Positions 14,371 through 23,690 of a stretch of DNA of 64,000 nucleotides are shown here, piece by piece. This DNA comes from Apostichopus japonicus (Eukaryota; Echinodermata; Holothuroidea; Aspidochirotida; Stichopodidae): NCBI RefSeq assembly GCF_037975245.1, contig NC_092562.1, forward strand, positions 28,597,554 through 28,661,553, in the 5' to 3' direction. The notes below the pieces were generated by a model. The model saw only the letters and a program-made list of their open reading frames with translations, did no database searches and had not been told where the DNA came from. A program made the translations under genes and the position numbers. Numbering within the stretch: the stretch's first letter is position 1; each line of letters opens with the position of its first letter.

Positions 14371-16086
14371 TCAAGAAAGATCCACCATGGCAGAATTGGT
14401 TGTATGTCCTCTGGCTCTGTCTCTTATAATATATCTCTGTAATGTCTCTTGTAATATGTCCTCCTGTTCATTAATAGCTAGTACAGGATCCTCAACTTGT
14501 TGTACATCTCTAGGGTCTTCTGTAAGGAGTCTTCTGTTTACTGTCTGAATAGGACCTCCTAATAACGGACGAATACCATAGACATCTCCTTCTGGATTAA
14601 CTCTAACTATGACAAAGGGATCTCTACGGAATTTATCCTCTAGCTTATGTCGGCCATCGAAAGCAGTCCTTCTCAGCAGTACTCTGGCACCTACCTCAAG
14701 AGGAGGACTCTGCGGCAGTTGGTCATACTTTGCTTTTTCTTTCTCCTTGGAAGTCTTGATCTTTTCTGCTGCTACTTTGTGAGCTTCTTGTAACGCAGCT
14801 GCCTGTTCCTCAACGAAATCCTCATCCCAAGTCTTCCTGGCATTACTAAGTAGCTGGTCTAAAGGTGTATATGGTTCTCTCCCAAACATCATCCTGTATG
14901 GAGACATGCCAGTCACTCGGTGTGGGGTACTGTTGTATAGAAATACAAGGTTTGATAGTAGATCTGGCCAATTCCTCCTCCGGGCTGGGTCTAGGGAGCG
15001 AATCATCCCGCAAAGTGTACGATTGAACCTTTCAGTTTGACCATTTCCTTCCGGGTGGTAAGGTGTTGTTCTCGATTTGGAAATGCCATACAACTTGCAC
15101 AACTCCTTAATAGTGCTACTTTCAAAATTTCTGCCCTGATCAGAATGTAGTCGAAGAGGGACTCCATAATGAGTAAACCACTTGTCTCTTAATGCCCTGG
15201 CTACAACAACAGCAGTTTGGTTCTTACAAGGAATTGCTTGGCTGTACTTAGTGAAAGCATCAGTTATGACAAGTACGTCTTCATATCCGCCTTTCCCAAC
15301 ATCCAGCTTGAGGAAGTCCATGGCTACCAGTTCAAGAGGTCGGAAAGCTATGAGATGTCGACGTGGAGTGCGCACTTTCGGTGTAGGGGCCTTCGTTGCC
15401 ACGCAAGTAAAACACTTCTTAATATGCTTCTGTACATCTTTGTGAAGTCCCGGCCAATAGCAACGTGCCTTGAGAATACAAATTGTCCTTCCAATACCTT
15501 GGTGCCCCCACTGATCATGCGCCATCTCAATAAGGGTGGACTTCAGGACTTTTGGGACTAATAGTTGGTTAGACTGCTTCCCAGCATTCATGATCTGTCG
15601 ATATAGTACTTCCTGGATTTCTGTGATCTTGTCCTTTTCTTTAAGCCAGCCTCTGACTTCTGGGGAAAACAGCCCTGTTCCATCTTGTGCTTGCCAATCG
15701 GACTGCCAACATTTCCAGACCTCCTTCAATGACTGATCTGCTTGCTGCATCTGTCTCAGGTCTTCATGCGAATAGGAGGGAAATACGTACGGGGAATTTA
15801 CTTCCTCAGCAGCACCACAGGGTACAATCAACCGCATCTCGGAAGGAACAGAGGAACCAATACTTATTTTTGCTTTCACTGCTAGTCCGCTGATTTTAAC
15901 TTCACTGTCCGGACAACGACTCAGTGCATCTGCACACCTATTCTGTTTTCCTGGACGGTATTTGATAGTAAGGTCGAATGGTGCTAATTGAGATACCCAA
16001 CGCTGCTCGGTGGCCCCAAGTTTAGCTGTCTGGATATAAGCTAGAGGGTTGTTATCGGTAAGTACTGTACGTACACTTTGAGCCAA
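14371..16086 (-). pseudogene. pol: pol, 3' portion: end of RNase H and integrase
   Basis: An open frame of about 571 codons. The first 57 or so codons are the C-terminal part of RNase H, with a TDNNPL segment and the CADALSR end typical of Gypsy pol. Integrase follows: an HHCC zinc-binding region at about 190-235 (H-x3-H then C-x2-C), then the catalytic triad with D near 256 (AMDFLK), D near 313 (HSDQG) and E near 349 (PEGNGQTE). All catalytic residues are present. The C-terminal tail has an 'LLRR...KLEDKFR' region like the Gypsy GPY/F-type end. The frame has no own start: the first codon is TTG, preceded by an in-frame TAA. It joins the upstream pol frame only across a +1 shift near 16075-16100, and upstream of that lies a nonsense codon. 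In this copy integrase is therefore cut off from the rest of pol. Confidence 0.92.
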
Positions 16087-16162
16087 TTAGATATTCTCGA
16101 AACTTATCAGCAACCGCCCATTTCAAAGCTAATAGTTCAATCTTGAAACTTGAGAAGTCTCT

Positions 16163-18301
16163 TTAATTTTTGTCGGCACCTCGAAGACCTCGACTGGCAT
16201 ATGCCACTGGACGCAGCTGTCCATCCGTTCCTACTTGTGATAAACAAGCTCCTAATCCTCTCAAGGAGGCATCTACTTCTACTACGAAGTCCTCACCAAA
16301 TCTTGGGTACGCCAGAATGGGTGGAGAAGTCAAGAGTTCCTTTAGTGTTGTGAAAGCTTCATCAGCTCCAGGTGACCATTCAAAACTGCCTTTTTTTAAT
16401 TCTTTCTTTGCCTTCCTTGGCGACCCACCGACAAGGTTATAGAGTGGAGCAGCAACCCTTGCAAATCCAGGAACGAACCTCCTATAGTATGCATCTAAAC
16501 CTAGGAAGGACCTCATCTCCGAAGCATTACTAGGAACAGGCCAATTAAGGACTCTCTCAATCTTACCTGGGTCTACAGATACCCCACTGGCATTTACTAT
16601 GTGGCCAAGATGGTGAACTTCTGCTTGGAAGAGATGGCACTTCTCACCTTTTAACTTTAATCCATGATGAATCAATCGCTTAAAAACGTTGCCCAGTCTG
16701 TCTAAGTGCTGGTCGAAAGTTGTAGAGTATACCAGGATATCATCAAGATAAAGGACCAGTTGTGACATATTCAAGTCTCCAAAGATTAGTTCCATAAGCC
16801 TCTGAAATGTACTGGGGCTATTGCAGAGCCCTTGCGGCATCCTATTGAACTCGTAGAGACCCCATGGCACACGAAAGGCTGTCTTTGGAATATCTTCCTC
16901 CTTCATGGCAACCTGGAAGTACCCATGCGCTAAATCTAAGGAAGAGAAAAATTTAGCTCCTCCCAAGACTTCTAAGGTTTCCTCAATTCTGGGTAGCGGG
17001 AATGAGTCCTTCAAGGTGATTTCATTAATTTTCCTATAATCTATACATAGACGAATACCTCCAAACTTCTTTCTCACCAAAACGATTGGGCTTGCATACG
17101 GACTGTTGGATTTCTTGATAATTTTCTTATCTAGCATGTCTTGCAGAAGATCTTTGACTTCTTCTAATTGGTTTGGTGGTATCCTGCGGTACGGCTGCAT
17201 TATTGGTGTGTTTTCTTGAAGCTTCATTTCGTGGGGTATGGCATCACAAAACCCAAGATCGAAGTCACCATTTGAAAATGCCTCAAGATTATCCTTAACC
17301 AGGAGAGCAACTTTTATGGCCTGATCAGTACCCAATCCTTTTAGACTAAGGCCTATTGGTAACAGGAAACTGGAACCATCTGGAAACTGAAATTTCTCTC
17401 TTTTGTTAACTTCAGGGCTGGTACACTTAACCTCCGATTCAGCTCCTTCTACATCAACATCGTAAATCTCCTGTACATCTACCTCTATATGGTCTACCCT
17501 GAATGATGTCAAGACTTCCGATCTTGGTCTAGCTGGGACAGCTTCCGCAACTCTGAAATTTGGAGGTATGCACACTATCTGTGCTCCAGGGTTTGCAATC
17601 AACAGGGACACGGTATGATTTTCTGGTGTGATACAACCCTCTACCACTTCACATTCTGTTAACCTCAATCCACTGACCAGCCACGTCCCTCCTTCAGTCT
17701 CTTCAGATTTAAATCTACACTCTACTCTCCTTGCAGAATATGGAGCAATTACCTCCTTTGAAGATCCAGTGCTGATGTCTGCAGGTGCAAAGGATACATC
17801 TGTTGACTGCAGTTTAATTGGTACAGATGTCCCTTCTAACAGTATTTGGAAGCCAGGGTCTGTCTCTTCTCCATCTATGGCAGCAATTGCAGCAAGCTTC
17901 TTTAGTGCGTTACATCCCAGTAGAATTGGATAGTCCTTCCTTCTTCCTTCAAGAGGAAGTTCACCTGGCAAAACAAGGAATCCGACGTTTACGGTCCTAT
18001 TTTGTAAGCACACTTCTGCCATCACGAAACCTTCAGCTGGAATGCTTGTTTCTCCAACTCCTTTAATAGTGAGGGCATACCCCAGGGTGCTGCGAGATCC
18101 CAACACTGGCTCCAGAAGCTCATGAAAAACTTGTGATGGAATAATAGACGACTCCGCTCCAGTGTCTATAACACACCCTATTTCTACTCCTGCAACCTTA
18201 ATCAGAGCCGTAGGACTTGGTGACACTATCTCTGAAATACCTGTCAGTCTCTCTACAGCCTCACAAGCAAGTGCTGTAACTTTTCCATTAACTAAGAAGT
18301 C
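16163..18301 (-). CDS. pol: pol, 5' portion: protease, reverse transcriptase, start of RNase H
   Basis: This frame is open from directly after a TGA at 18302-18304 to a TAA at 16163-16165. Counting from codon 18226, the aspartic protease motif DTGAE is at about 21-25, with a second flap-type region after it. A spacer follows, then reverse transcriptase from about 335 to 520 with the fingers motif (PYASPIVLVRKK), the palm SLDLAHGY, the MPQGL motif and catalytic YLDD at about 492-495. The RNase H start (VVEVDAS) is near 635. The apparent start at 18226 is GTG, not ATG, and the frame is open upstream to the TGA. Pol is therefore expected to be made as a fusion with upstream frames, not from its own start. 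The TAA ends the frame inside RNase H, at a position where the family continues with an aromatic residue, so it reads as a nonsense mutation. All protease and RT catalytic residues are intact. Confidence 0.94.
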   Translation of the reverse strand, partial: DFLVNGKVTALACEAVERLTGISEIVSPSPTALIKVAGVEIGCVIDTGAESSIIPSQVFHELLEPVLGSRSTLGYALTIKGVGETSIPAEGFVMAEVCLQNRTVNVGFLVLPGELPLEGRRKDYPILLGCNALKKLAAIAAIDGEETDPGFQILLEGTSVPIKLQSTDVSFAPADISTGSSKEVIAPYSARRVECRFKSEETEGGTWLVSGLRLTECEVVEGCITPENHTVSLLIANPGAQIVCIPPNFRVAEAVPARPRSEVLTSFRVDHIEVDVQEIYDVDVEGAESEVKCTSPEVNKREKFQFPDGSSFLLPIGLSLKGLGTDQAIKVALLVKDNLEAFSNGDFDLGFCDAIPHEMKLQENTPIMQPYRRIPPNQLEEVKDLLQDMLDKKIIKKSNSPYASPIVLVRKKFGGIRLCIDYRKINEITLKDSFPLPRIEETLEVLGGAKFFSSLDLAHGYFQVAMKEEDIPKTAFRVPWGLYEFNRMPQGLCNSPSTFQRLMELIFGDLNMSQLVLYLDDILVYSTTFDQHLDRLGNVFKRLIHHGLKLKGEKCHLFQAEVHHLGHIVNASGVSVDPGKIERVLNWPVPSNASEMRSFLGLDAYYRRFVPGFARVAAPLYNLVGGSPRKAKKELKKGSFEWSPGADEAFTTLKELLTSPPILAYPRFGEDFVVEVDASLRGLGACLSQVGTDGQLRPVAYASRGLRGADKN

Positions 18302-18727
18302 TCACACAACCTCTGTACCCCTCTGGGTTTCCTCAATTTGTTCAACACTGTGTCCTTTCTCTGAACAACCTCCATCCCCTACCTTACTCTCTATCACCCG
18401 TAGCAACTCTCCTTTCTGAACTGATCCTTGATCTACACCTCTATCACTCTCCTCCCTAATTCCTTTTCCAACACTGCATCCAAGCTCAATCTCTCGACGA
18501 CTATCCTCAACCTGACTAGACTCCATCTCTCGACGACTCTCCTCTACCTGACTAGGCTCCATATCACCACTCAATTTCTCTACCTGATTAGACTCCATCT
18601 CTTGACAACTCTCCTCTACCTGACTAGACTCCATCTCTCGACGACTCTCCTCTACCTGACTAGGCTCCACCTCTCGACGACAATTCACTACCTTTTTCTC
18701 TGCTTCTCTAAAGCCCAACTCTGTCAT
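18302..18727 (-). CDS. acidic repeat linker frame between gag and protease
   Basis: A 141-codon frame in the same register as pol, separated from it only by the TGA at 18302-18304. It is very polar, and its middle (about 18490-18690) consists of roughly five tandem 36-bp units encoding a 12-residue Glu/Arg/Ser/Gln unit (SQVEESRREMES and variants). I know no function for it. It could be a spacer domain of the Gag-Pol precursor. Its ATG (18725-18727) overlaps the stop of the previous frame as ATGA. That may be chance, termination-reinitiation, or the footprint of a lost base: a G run of four at about 18742-18745 is a natural place for an indel. Confidence 0.6.
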   Translation of the reverse strand: MTELGFREAEKKVVNCRREVEPSQVEESRREMESSQVEESCQEMESNQVEKLSGDMEPSQVEESRREMESSQVEDSRREIELGCSVGKGIREESDRGVDQGSVQKGELLRVIESKVGDGGCSEKGHSVEQIEETQRGTEVV

Positions 18728-18980
18728 ACTACTGCTACCCCATCTCCGATCTCTCCTCTAACCTCAATCTCTACTATGTTACTCTCTTGCTTCAATACTC
18801 TATTATAACTCAAATCCTTAGGTTCTATTACTCCCATGTCTACTTCAACAAAATCTGAACTTCCAGGGATCCCGTCACTCCTAATCTCTTCAGTTTTCTT
18901 CGCGTTCATGTTTCTCTCTAAGGGCCTTCTGGTGGAATAAGTCCGCTCTACTGTTTTGCCCACAACAGCAGAGTGAATTA
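18724..18980 (-). CDS. -1 frame entered from gag: short linker frame
   Basis: This frame overlaps the end of gag in the -1 register, is open through the slippery heptamer at 18981-18987, and runs to the TGA at 18724-18726. The apparent start at 18963 is GTG. The only convincing entry is by -1 frameshifting from gag. The product is charged, with no recognised motif. It stops exactly where the repeat linker frame begins. Confidence 0.6.
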
Positions 18981-20000
18981 GTTTCCCGGTCGGTTCTTAG
19001 GACAGTCAACAGCATAGTGTCCCTTTTGGTTACAGCTAAAACATGTCACATCTGCAATAGATCTCTGTCGTGGATACCTGTTGGGTGGTTGAAATCTGTT
19101 GGGTGGTTGTCTGCTGGACCAGTTTGGTCTCTGTTGTCGCATATCTTCCTTGAGTTGTTGGACTTCTGAAGACAAGCCCCTCAACAATTTGATCTCTTCC
19201 CTCATGGCCACAACCTGTGCTAGCAACTGGGACTGTTGCTCTGCCATTTCCCTTAAGGTAGGACCAGTTTCTGCCTTAGAAATAGATATTTCGTCTGCAG
19301 TGACCTCCCTCACTTTAGTTACTTGATGAGTTCCACCATCTTGAAACAAATAGAGGGCTTCTTTCCTCATCTCCTCAAATCCGTCGTCTTTAGTGGCAAG
19401 GGATATTCGTCTCAATTCTCTCCGAACCCATTCTTCTCTTGCTCCCGCAGAGAATTGATCTCGGAGTGACCTGTTTCTTAGTTGTCCCAGGGCCTTTGCC
19501 TCTTCCTGCGTCGGTGCAGTAGTCTCCATCTTATTGTAAAGCCGTATAAGAGACCTACTGAAATCTGCAAGAGACTCCCGCTCCCCTTGTCTCCTGTTGT
19601 GGAACTCCACACTAGCACTCTGAGCTGTACCTGACACAGAAAAACAGAGCTCCAAAGCCTTCTTTACCTCTGAGTAGTCTGATCTATTTTTGTCAGAAAG
19701 ACACATCACCTCTTCTCTGGCAGAACCAACCAGGTGGTCGACTAAGGCTCTAGCTTTCTCTTTATCTTCTAAATCAAACGGTTCCACAATCTGTTCGAAT
19801 TCATTTAGCCATTCACTGAAACTAAGCTCTCCTGGTCGTGTTGGTTCACCTTTGAATTTGGTGAGCCTCCCCTGCGGTATACCATGGAATCCAATAGCTC
19901 GCTTGAAAAATTGACTCATTGCATCAAAATCAAACTGACTGCTCGATGTCCCACTGCTTGATGCACTCGCCCCTGTATCTGGTAAATTAGGCCCGGGCAT
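18978..20000 (-). CDS. gag: gag, capsid/nucleocapsid polyprotein
   Basis: About 340 codons from the ATG at 19998-20000 to the TAA at 18978-18980. The frame is open further upstream but with only a GTG (20127-20129), so the ATG is the better start. The N-terminal third is low-complexity Ser/Gly. A retrotransposon-Gag capsid region follows, with the FKGEP...FSEWLNEFE block. A Gln/Glu/Leu-rich stretch that looks like a coiled coil lies near residues 255-295. The C-terminus is Arg/Pro/Asn-rich with one CCHC zinc knuckle (C-x2-C-x4-H-x4-C, starting CFSC), the nucleic-acid binding nucleocapsid. The frame is intact. Its last two sense codons (GGA AAC) form part of the slippery heptamer. Confidence 0.94.
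   Translation of the reverse strand: MPGPNLPDTGASASSSGTSSSQFDFDAMSQFFKRAIGFHGIPQGRLTKFKGEPTRPGELSFSEWLNEFEQIVEPFDLEDKEKARALVDHLVGSAREEVMCLSDKNRSDYSEVKKALELCFSVSGTAQSASVEFHNRRQGERESLADFSRSLIRLYNKMETTAPTQEEAKALGQLRNRSLRDQFSAGAREEWVRRELRRISLATKDDGFEEMRKEALYLFQDGGTHQVTKVREVTADEISISKAETGPTLREMAEQQSQLLAQVVAMREEIKLLRGLSSEVQQLKEDMRQQRPNWSSRQPPNRFQPPNRYPRQRSIADVTCFSCNQKGHYAVDCPKNRPGN
18981..18987 (-). promoter_or_regulatory. programmed -1 frameshift slippery site GGGAAAC
   Basis: On the minus strand the last gag codons read CCG GGA AAC TAA. This places G GGA AAC in the exact zero-frame phase (X XXY YYZ) of a canonical -1 slippery heptamer, immediately before the stop. GGGAAAC is an established functional heptamer in retroviral gag-pro frameshifting. 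The -1 frame is open downstream for about 80 codons. I did not verify a pseudoknot or stem-loop in the next 10-60 nt. Confidence 0.8.
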
Positions 20001-20154
20001 CCTGAATAAGTTGCTTCTGGCGTCTATACGTAATTTAACTAACAATGAGGGCCTCAACCTAAACTTACTTTTACAACTTGAAATTGACTGGTGGCCTGGG
20101 GCTGTTTTCCACTTGATCTCTGGTGACACTCAGTTTCCTGGACAGCTCCGTAGT

Positions 20155-20172
20155 ATCCCACTTCTGACACCA
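20155..20172 (-). promoter_or_regulatory. primer binding site, tRNA-Leu
   Basis: Plus-strand 20155-20172 reads atcccacttctgacacca. From memory this equals the 3' end of a metazoan tRNA-Leu (CAA-type acceptor and T arm) plus CCA. It lies two bases from the 5' LTR, as expected for priming of minus-strand DNA. Confidence 0.85.
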
Positions 20173-20174
20173 TT

Positions 20175-20880
20175 TGAAGGGACGCGGAGGGGAAGTCGAA
20201 GGAAGGGTCAGCCTGCTCGTTAAGACCAGATTCAGAGACAGCAGTATACGATTTCACCAATTTATTCAGTGTAGAAAACAGAAAACGTAGAGAACAGGAA
20301 AGCATAGAAAGCAGCCCCACGCCAAATATGTCAATTACAAGTTGTGCCCTCGTAGACAGACCTTCACCATCGCACAACCGAGTAGCCAAACAGAACCAAA
20401 ATTAACTCTTTATCATTGTTTTATACTGGAAACGGACAAACTTCTCTTCTCTGATTCTAATAAAGATCATGCTCCTTGAAATTCCCACATGCAACTCTCA
20501 CCCATGCCAAGCCAGGAGGGTGCATTAGCATAAACTCAGGCTAACAAGCGCATGGATATTCTTAATAATTACATCCAAACCCCGTATTACTTCAGAGAAT
20601 TGACTATAGCACCAAATTATAAGTAATTATAAACATGTATACATAAGAAAAGTAAGAATCAATAGTAAAACAGACTTACAGGATGAAATTAAAGTAGTAC
20701 TACTTTAGCTTAACGATGTACCTACATTAACAAAATAAGGGAAAATGAGGTTGAAGACAAAAGAGATTCTGTTGACCACATGCTGCCCACGTGGACCAAG
20801 CTATGAATAATTCATGAGCCAATCAATTACAGAAGAACAATGACATGATTATACTAAGGACCTATTTTCAACTCACTACA
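20175..20880 (-). repeat. 5' LTR of the Ty3/Gypsy element
   Basis: A 706-bp LTR. On the minus strand TATAAAA lies at 20419-20425 and AATAAA at 20261-20266, so transcription should start around 20390-20400 and run leftwards into gag. Confidence 0.96.
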
Positions 20881-21060
20881 ATAACGCTAGAAAATTCGAA
20901 ATAGAAAATGCTTAGATGCAATTTACAAGTCATGGGAGCGATCTGGGAGGTATTTTCGGCCACAATTTTCTTGCACGCTTCGCGCCAACTCGTGGTGGCA
21001 CTACGCTTAGATAGTTTGCCTACAGGCTTCGCCCCTCCCTTGGCAAATTATTCGCTACGA
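20881..21060. repeat. right part of the TIR repeat interrupted by the LTR element
   Basis: Homologous, inverted, to 57950-58232 and 24159-24340. It contains the hairpin core on the minus strand (about 20965-21015) and ends in ttggcaaattattcgctacg, the family's terminal region. Its other part lies left of 13298. Confidence 0.7.
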
Positions 21061-22180
21061 GCCTGTTCGAATTTGTAAAGCAAACAACAGATATCACATC
21101 ATATCAGTGAGCATGAAAATGGCATTCCAGGATGAACAGCCTCAAAACTGTCTATGTGTGTAGTCAAAGGTGAAGGAGCCCAATTTGATTTGGGGAGCTG
21201 TAACGACTTGCCCGAAAAACATAACCGACATTTTCGTGCGCTCCGCTCGCGTTCAACATGTTAATTTCAATATCAAATTATCATATATGCAAGCATCGGT
21301 TATAACATCGCATGCCATCATGTACCGTGCGGTCACTGAAAGTTGCGCAGTATACCGCGGGATGCTTCTCGGCCTTGTGGCTAAGATCATGTGTAGTATC
21401 TGTTCCCTTCGGGAATGGTGATGCACACCTGACGATGATCACACAGTCACAGTCCCGATGCAAGGGGACTGGGCTGAGAGCGGATCAGTCGTTTGGTAGT
21501 TTGGTTTTCGTGCCCAGGTTCTTTCCTGGGTGACTTTTTCTTAAACAGTATGCGGGATGCCCATATAAACAACGAATTGTCCTATGTAGATGGAGAAAAG
21601 GCATGGAGGTCCAATTATGTCAAAACTCTCTTTTACATTAGTAATGGCGAAAATTCAGACACAGTTTATCTATTGGTGTTTAAATATTTAAACCTCTTAT
21701 AACGGCTACTATAAAACTTCAATATCATAAAAAAATACAAAATATATGCTCGAGGGGGGGCGGTCCCCCCCCACCCTCCGCCCCCTTGCTACGCGCATGC
21801 GTTTAGAAATCTTGTAGGAAACAGGCCAAATGAAAACCCAGTGAACCCAAATCGATGTGGATCACATACATGATTGTACGTACTTACACTCATTCTCAAG
21901 AGATGTACAGACATTATGATAATAATCAGGAGTTCAACATGCGTTATGGGTCACAGGTCACAAAACGACCACAAAGTCATTTACCTCACGCAGCATGTGT
22001 TGGATGAAGTTTTTAGCCACCGCCAAATATGATATGGATAAATAATCTCACGCATTATTTTCTATTTTATAGCCACAAAAAACTATGCCACGAAATATTG
22101 GGGGGATATTAGATTATATATCCCCCACCTAAAATATTGGGGGCATGTCCCCTCCCCCCCCCCCTCATGATCGCCGCCCA
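21061..22180. repeat. dispersed-repeat mosaic with G/C tracts
   Basis: Blocks here recur at 31215-31810, 46917-47235, 49325-49400 and 57416-57950. Landmarks are gatatcacatcatatcagtg, the word cctcttataacggct, and a caagggggggcggt...ccccccc inverted G/C pair at about 21751-21785. Frames are short and repeat-derived. No gene seen. Confidence 0.6.
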
Positions 22181-22184
22181 TGAA

Positions 22185-22912
22185 GGGAAGTATGATGAAG
22201 AATGGTGGTCAGGGAAGTTTTCGAAAATTCAGACACAGTTAATTTATTGGTGTACAAATATTAAAACCTCTTATAACGGCTACTATTCAACTTTGTTGAA
22301 GGAAATGAAAAAAATACCAGATATTTCCGAAACCGAACACTACACACATGCATCTACAGTTTGGAGGCTGTTCATCCCGGAACGCCATTTTCATGCCCAC
22401 TGAAATGATGTGATATCTGCTGTTTGCTTTAAAACTTCGAACAATTGAAATGAGACTGAAATAAATAACTGCTATCTGTTTAAAGTGCAATACCCCACCA
22501 CTGGCGTAACGATGAGCCTGGAAGTGGTGTGGCTCCTGGTCCAAAGGGGCCCCCTTTAGAGGTCCAAACAAGGGCGTCAGCAGAAATGTTTACAAGAGGG
22601 GGGGTGGGGTCAGCAGGTCATATGGGTGTAACACACTACTAGATACTATCTAAGCGGAGCGCCACCATCGGTTGGCGAGGAGCGCACGACGATTTATTTT
22701 GCTAAAATATACTCCTAGATCGTCGGAAAAGACACTTCCCGTTCAAGTTGCATTTACACATCGGTTATTTTGAGATCTCATGTCTAAGGATTTGATTTTC
22801 AATAATCTTAAGTAATACATAATGGTTCCGTATGAAATTAACATAACTAGAGAACTGTTGGTTGGGGGAAATCATTGAAATGTTCAGTGCTTAACTTTTT
22901 TTCTATTTTTGA
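22185..22912 (+). repeat. composite repeat, copy 1 (empty-site copy)
   Basis: This whole composite recurs inverted at about 46140-47235, including the same internal junction around ccactggcgtaacgatgagcc (22499-22519). The stretch gtgtaacacactac (22627-22640) is the uninterrupted counterpart of the site where the MITE at 46430-46790 inserted. It contains the hairpin core at 22645-22694. Confidence 0.7.
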
Positions 22913-22918
22913 TTTTTG

Positions 22919-22997
22919 AAATATATATATATATATACGTATACATACATATATATATATAAATATATATATGTATATATCTTTGTATATATATATA

Positions 22998-23033
<36 letters not shown>
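22919..23033. repeat. imperfect (TA)n microsatellite
   Basis: TA-rich tract with ATAC, TTTG and AAAT interruptions, ending in a pure 30-bp stretch. It passes directly into a polypyrimidine tract. Confidence 0.95.
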
Positions 23034-23034
<1 letters not shown>

Positions 23035-23200
23035 TTTTCTCCTTTTTCTCTCTTTCTTCTTTTTCTTTTCCCTTCCTTCCTTTCCTTCCTCCTCTTCTTT
23101 CCCCCCTCTTTTTTCCCTTTTTCCCCTCTTTTTTTTTCTCTTACCTTTTCCTTTCACTGGGGACGCGCGCCCCCAAAGCCCCCTGGATATGCCCCTAAAA
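23034..23200 (+). repeat. polypyrimidine-tract repeat, copy 1
   Basis: About 120 bp of C/T-only sequence followed by a G/C-rich end (gacgcgcgcccccaaagccc then cctggatatgcccc). The same arrangement occurs at 58595-58765 and, inverted, at 45465-45605. This defines a repeat family ending in a GTATCCAGG-type terminus. Confidence 0.75.
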
Positions 23201-23214
23201 TAGGTACCGTATAT

Positions 23215-23690
23215 GTCAATTTGAGTTGCTAGAAACTGATATAAGTCCACGGAAATTGACTTCTTCCGATTTAATTCGACATATCATCGATTTAAACTGG
23301 TAGATGTCGATTTAAATTGACATATTCCGACTTATTTTACATATCATCGATTTAAATTGGTTAATGTCGATTTAAATCGGTATATGTCGTTTTAAACTGG
23401 TAATAGTCGCATTCAATTGCATGGAATATGTCGATTTAAAATGACATACCGATTTAATTCGACATATCATCGATTTAAACTGGTATATGTCGAATTAAAT
23501 TGACATATACCGATTTATTTTACTTATCATCGATTTAAATTGGTATATGTAGATTTAAATCGATGATATGTCGAATTAAACTGATGTATGTCGATTTAAA
23601 TCGGTAGAAGTCAATATAAGCTGCTGGAAACTGGTATAAGTCGAAGGAAATTGGTATATGTCGATTTAAATCGGTATCAGTCGATTCCAC
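23215..23690. repeat. AT-rich array of self-complementary units
   Basis: Diverged tandem copies of about 30 bp built on atatgtcgatttaaatcgg, with the mirror form ccgatttaattcgacatat. The core CGATTTAAATCG is a perfect palindrome. Outer copies read agtcaatataagctgctgg and tcaatttgagttgctag, suggesting related ends. Confidence 0.8.

Larger units (their letters stand above)
13298..20880 (-). mobile_element. Ty3/Gypsy LTR retrotransposon, full length, minus strand
   Basis: A 7583-bp element with TG...CA LTRs (13298-14001 and 20175-20880), flanked by the 4-bp direct repeat ataa (13294-13297 and 20881-20884). In element orientation the order is 5' LTR, primer site, gag, linker frames, protease, reverse transcriptase, RNase H, integrase, 3' LTR. 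That order defines Ty3/Gypsy (Metaviridae-type). The LTRs differ by only about four substitutions and two short indels, so insertion is recent. Even so, the coding region is broken in several places (see the component entries). No envelope-like frame lies between integrase and the 3' LTR. The clade within Ty3/Gypsy cannot be fixed by eye. Confidence 0.96.

Noticed and set aside
20001-20129. Upstream extension of gag (43 codons)
   Set aside because: It begins at GTG close to the primer site; the first ATG in frame is at 19998-20000.
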